In this document: in pieces, positions 32,547 to 35,423 of the stretch
Position numbering within the stretch: position 1 is the stretch's first letter
Layout of the letters: the number at the start of each line of letters is the position of its first letter
DNA from: JABDGZ01 sp964483785
Lineage (GTDB): Bacteria; Omnitrophota; Gorgyraeia; Zapsychrales; Fredricksoniimonadaceae
DNA: 35,423 bases
Assembly: GCA_964483785.1 (NCBI GenBank)
Contig: CAZACW010000017.1
Span: forward strand, 1-35,423
Direction: 5' to 3'
The notes under the pieces: model-generated
Told to the model about the DNA's origin: nothing
Seen by the model: the letters and a program-made list of their open reading frames with translations, nothing else
Database searches by the model: none
Translations under genes and position numbers: made by a program

Positions 32547-33413
32547 ATGTCCGTGGCATGCCAAATCTGTGAAAGCAGTGCCAATACCAAGGCTTATGAT
32601 CCCCGGATCAATTTGTACCAGTGCGCCGCGTGCGCGCACACCTTCACCTTGGTCGATGCGCATTACACTGAAAAAGAGATTTATTCCAGCGCTTATTTTG
32701 ACTCAGAACATAAAAATTGGTTTAAATATCCCAATATCGAGCTGTTTGAGAAAATTTACCGCATCGTGCTGGAGCACACTCGAAATCCCGCGTTTAGTTT
32801 GCTTGATGTGGGCTGCGGCAGGGGGGATTTGTTAAGCTGTCTGCGCCGTCTGGATGCGCAGGCTGAATTGTCCGGTATCGATACAGCTCCTTGCGCAAGC
32901 CAAGATTTCAAATTTATCCAGGATGATTTCATGAAGGCGCAGGTCCAAGGGCAGTTTGATGCTGTCATCAGCCTTCAATGCATCGAGCATATCCCCAACC
33001 CCGATGCCTTTGTCAAAAAAATAAAGGAACTGATCAAGCCTGACGGGCTGGCTGTTATTTCCACCATCAATTCCGGCGGCATGATCTATACAACAGCCAA
33101 ATTATTGAACAAGATCGGCATCCATGCGGGATATAACCGGCTTTTTTCCGAACACCATATCCATCATTTCACCAATCCATCCTTGAGGCGGCTGCTGGAA
33201 AAAAACGGTTTGAGGGTGCTCTCCCAACAAAACCATAACTACAGCCTGGCGAGCGTGGATTATCCGCCGGCCTCAGCCATGATAACCTTGCTATATAAAA
33301 TATTAACCGCTATAATATTTGCCCTGTCCACGGTATTTAGGAATGGTTTGTCGCAGACCGTGGTTTGCGTGCCGGACATTGAGAATGGTCAAAAAAGAAA
33401 AATTTCAAATTGA
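32547..33413 (+). CDS. Zinc-ribbon SAM-dependent methyltransferase (copy 2)
   Basis: A 288-residue paralogue of the 29227-30036 protein. It starts with zinc-ribbon cysteines (CQIC at residues 5-8 and CAAC near 27), then IYSSAYFDSEH, the SAM-binding LLDVGCGRGDLL, LQCIEHIPNPD after strand 4, and HHIHHFTNPSLRRLLEKNGL. A C-terminal hydrophobic stretch (MITLLYKILTAIIFALSTVF) could associate with the membrane. The substrate is unknown, probably a sugar or polyprenyl-linked glycan. It overlaps the PilZ gene by 29 nt. Confidence 0.85.
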   Translation: MSVACQICESSANTKAYDPRINLYQCAACAHTFTLVDAHYTEKEIYSSAYFDSEHKNWFKYPNIELFEKIYRIVLEHTRNPAFSLLDVGCGRGDLLSCLRRLDAQAELSGIDTAPCASQDFKFIQDDFMKAQVQGQFDAVISLQCIEHIPNPDAFVKKIKELIKPDGLAVISTINSGGMIYTTAKLLNKIGIHAGYNRLFSEHHIHHFTNPSLRRLLEKNGLRVLSQQNHNYSLASVDYPPASAMITLLYKILTAIIFALSTVFRNGLSQTVVCVPDIENGQKRKISN

Positions 33414-33762
33414 GGAACGCAGGGACAGCGTACGCGCCCAGCGTATCATCACCGTGCGCCACCGCCTGTACAAGCACAAAAACCGCAGGCTGGATTCCAT
33501 ATGGCAGCTGGCCACAACGGAGAATATGTCGGTCAGCGGCCTGCTGTTTACGAGCGTCCTGCCCTACCAGGTGGGTGATCTCATCGAGCTTCAGGTGGTG
33601 ATGTCCGGCGTGCTGGATATTTTCAACGGCTTCGGCCGGGTGGTGCGCACCATCCGCAACAAGGCCGGTTACTGGAAGGTGGGCGTCAAGTATGTGGATT
33701 TAAAGACCAGGCGCCGGCCGGCCAAGACCGTGCTTCCCTCCAAGGCCTCCAAATCTTCTTAA
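33385..33762 (+). CDS. PilZ domain protein (c-di-GMP receptor candidate)
   Basis: A 125-residue protein that shows the two PilZ signature elements: an arginine pair in ERRDSVRAQ near residue 10 (RxxxR type) and ENMSVSGLLF near 50 (N/DxSxxG type). A beta-barrel (LIELQVVMSGVLDIFNGFG, VGVKYVDL) follows. It would bind cyclic di-GMP and change the activity of partners, possibly the neighbouring membrane proteins. The C-terminus is basic and Lys/Ser-rich. The ATG at 33385 (MVKKEKFQ) is the best start; the longer in-frame extension lies inside the methyltransferase gene. The stop is shared as TTAA with the convergent gene. Confidence 0.82.
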   Translation: MVKKEKFQIEERRDSVRAQRIITVRHRLYKHKNRRLDSIWQLATTENMSVSGLLFTSVLPYQVGDLIELQVVMSGVLDIFNGFGRVVRTIRNKAGYWKVGVKYVDLKTRRRPAKTVLPSKASKSS

Positions 33763-35423
33763 GGCGGTTCCCCTGCCTGGTGCATCAGATAAGCCACGTA
33801 ATCCGTCTTGCCCAAATAAGAATACCCCGGCGGAAACTGAAAAGCAGTCTCAATATAAAAATAAATCATGTCCAGCTGAAAATAAGGGTCTTCCCTTTCG
33901 ATGGAGGGGCAGTTTTGAAGGAAGGGGGCCAGCGGTTGGGCATGGATGTTTTTGTGTTTGATTTGCGCCCAGGTGAATAAGGTGTAAATATATTTGCATT
34001 CGCTTTGGCGCAGGCTTTTGGAGAGGTCAAAATAATGATAAGGGTTGATCTCTCCGGAATAAATACCGGGATAGGGAAATTTGCTGGGATCATAGCCTTG
34101 GTTTTTGAAGATGGCCAGAATATAGGTGCTGGTCATCAGCCCATGCGCGGCCAATACCAGAACGGTCAAGGGCAAGCTCAGGCGGAAAAATCGGCCTTGG
34201 TATTCTTCCCATAAAAACTGCAGTACAAAAGTCAGCGTCACATAATATAAAATCGAGAAAAGACAGCCGTACCAAAACACCGTCCATACCCGCACATTGT
34301 GGGAAAGCTGGAAGGTGTGAAAGAACACAAAGACGAGCAAAAGGCTGGTTGAGGCCGCGATTTGCTTGAGCCTGAATGTCCATGTTTTGGTTTTAAAAAC
34401 CGCCAAGAAGAACAGCCCTGCCAAGAAAAGAAAAACCAAGCTGTAAATAATTTGTAAAGCAATGACCACAGGATGGCCGGCCAAGGGCGCAAAATGCCAT
34501 TTCAGGTTAGGGTGCACGCTAAAGAGCAGATAGAAATTAGTCAAAAGATTATGCCCATTCGGCAGGAACAAACTGGTAATGTGGGGATAATCCCGGTAAT
34601 GATTAAGGCCGATGGTCTCGCCGTTGACGATCCAATGAAGCCAGGGCAGAAATAAGCTGATCAGCAGAAAATAAATGATCGGCAATGAACAAAAACCGGC
34701 CAAGAGCAGGGCTTTGTCCTTGAATTTGGCCAGCAGGGGAAAACCCGCGACGATCAGCACGGGAAAAAGAAAGATCCCGGTTTCATCCGATAAAAAAACA
34801 ATCAGGGCAGAGATCAAGGAGCCTAAATAAACAAGCCAAAATCGGGGGACCCGGCTGACGGAGATGGGGCCAGGTCCCTGGCTGCGGTAAAGGCCGGTCA
34901 AGGTAGAGAGGCATAAAATCCCGAAAAAATTGACCATGTTTTTGGCCGGGTGGGAGAGCATCACAATGGGGCTTAAAAATCCAGAGGAAGTCAAATAAAG
35001 GGAAGTCCCGGCCAGCGCGATCACGGGATGGCATTGGAGATTCCGGAATAATCTATAGAGCAGGATGGGCAGGCCGATGAACAAAAACGGCCATTGCAGG
35101 GAAAAGGTGGGATGAGGCAGGACATGGTCCCATAGATTGGCCCGGAATTTGGCGTCGATCACTTCCACCATGTTGGAGAGCGGGCGCGACAACCGGTTGG
35201 GGTCGATTTCAATGACCTTGGTGTTTAGGCCCTTGGCAAAATCCGGCCAATGCCATTCCTTGCCGTTGGCAAGGATAAAGATATGGGTCTTGAATTTTTC
35301 TTGGACCATCCAGGGCATGTCGTAATCGAGCAGGACGCGGAAAATATAGCCGTAAATGCCGATCAGTAGCAAAAAGAGCAGGGCCGCAAGCCATCGATGC
35401 TTTTGAGAGGGGATGGGGGCAAA
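33759..35423 (-). CDS. Polytopic membrane protein, GT-C-like (5' end beyond window)
   Basis: A membrane protein of at least 554 residues. The frame stays open on the minus strand to the last base, with a hydrophilic stretch (SQKHRWLA) leading into helix 1 (ALLFLLLIGIYGYIF), so the true start lies outside or at the edge of the window. About ten helices follow, and the first outside loop is LLDYDMPWMVQEKF. The C-terminal 90 residues are soluble (GYDPSKFPYPGIYSGEINPYH). Topology resembles polyprenyl-phosphate-dependent glycosyltransferases or O-antigen ligases, but I see no decisive motif. It does not look like a close copy of the 30983-32482 protein. Confidence 0.7.
   Translation of the reverse strand, partial: FAPIPSQKHRWLAALLFLLLIGIYGYIFRVLLDYDMPWMVQEKFKTHIFILANGKEWHWPDFAKGLNTKVIEIDPNRLSRPLSNMVEVIDAKFRANLWDHVLPHPTFSLQWPFLFIGLPILLYRLFRNLQCHPVIALAGTSLYLTSSGFLSPIVMLSHPAKNMVNFFGILCLSTLTGLYRSQGPGPISVSRVPRFWLVYLGSLISALIVFLSDETGIFLFPVLIVAGFPLLAKFKDKALLLAGFCSLPIIYFLLISLFLPWLHWIVNGETIGLNHYRDYPHITSLFLPNGHNLLTNFYLLFSVHPNLKWHFAPLAGHPVVIALQIIYSLVFLFLAGLFFLAVFKTKTWTFRLKQIAASTSLLLVFVFFHTFQLSHNVRVWTVFWYGCLFSILYYVTLTFVLQFLWEEYQGRFFRLSLPLTVLVLAAHGLMTSTYILAIFKNQGYDPSKFPYPGIYSGEINPYHYFDLSKSLRQSECKYIYTLFTWAQIKHKNIHAQPLAPFLQNCPSIEREDPYFQLDMIYFYIETAFQFPPGYSYLGKTDYVAYLMHQAGEPP

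Overview
The window is a densely packed bacterial chromosome segment of roughly 50% GC with no rRNA or tRNA gene, phage gene, transposase or CRISPR array that I can see. The 1399-residue secreted protein (1846-6045) has N- and C-terminal modules that I recall from long exported proteins of Candidatus Omnitrophota (OP3). Together with the overall gene mix, this makes Omnitrophota my best guess for the source. That assignment is an inference from memory, not a search result.

Layout. (1) 1-1604: the end of the F-type ATP synthase operon (atpD, a very short atpC), translationally coupled to a Nudix hydrolase. (2) 1605-6104: a MITE-like inverted-repeat element, the giant modular exported protein, and an intrinsic terminator. 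(3) 6155-6346: an orphan VapB-type antitoxin. (4) 6393-16023: a complete aerobic terminal respiratory module in one orientation: periplasmic cupredoxin, two tiny membrane proteins, coxA-coxC-coxD-coxB, a Rieske protein, cytochrome b fused to three c-type heme domains, heme A biosynthesis (ctaA, ctaB) and a CtaM/DUF420 assembly factor. No free cytochrome c is encoded, so electrons probably pass from quinol through Rieske/cytochrome b to the tethered hemes (or the cupredoxin) and on to CuA. (5) 15994-18167, minus strand: a cobalamin-type radical SAM protein, a 7Fe ferredoxin and a small membrane protein. (6) 18226-18327: a 54-bp perfect palindrome inside a longer inverted-repeat element. (7) 18360-29243: a DsbD-gamma-like thioredoxin lipoprotein, an RsmI-like methylase, aconitase, SurE, an HD-GYP response regulator, citrate synthase, leucyl aminopeptidase, fumarase and alanine dehydrogenase. 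This set would feed peptides and alanine into a TCA cycle serving the oxidase. (8) 29227-35423: envelope polysaccharide functions (two paralogous zinc-ribbon methyltransferases, a GT2 glycosyltransferase, two polytopic GT-C-like membrane proteins) and a PilZ protein. The last gene runs off the window.

The points most worth checking are: (a) the bc-ccc/aa3 module, whose oxidase lacks the K-channel lysine and whose cytochrome b has PAWN in place of PEWY; (b) the giant protein with two internal Tat-like signal segments and an HExxH motif; (c) an ATP synthase with a degenerate DELSEED loop and an epsilon subunit lacking its inhibitory helices; (d) -10 boxes placed so close to start codons that leaderless transcripts are likely; (e) the long perfect palindrome. 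Genes are tightly packed, with many ATGA or TAATG overlaps.
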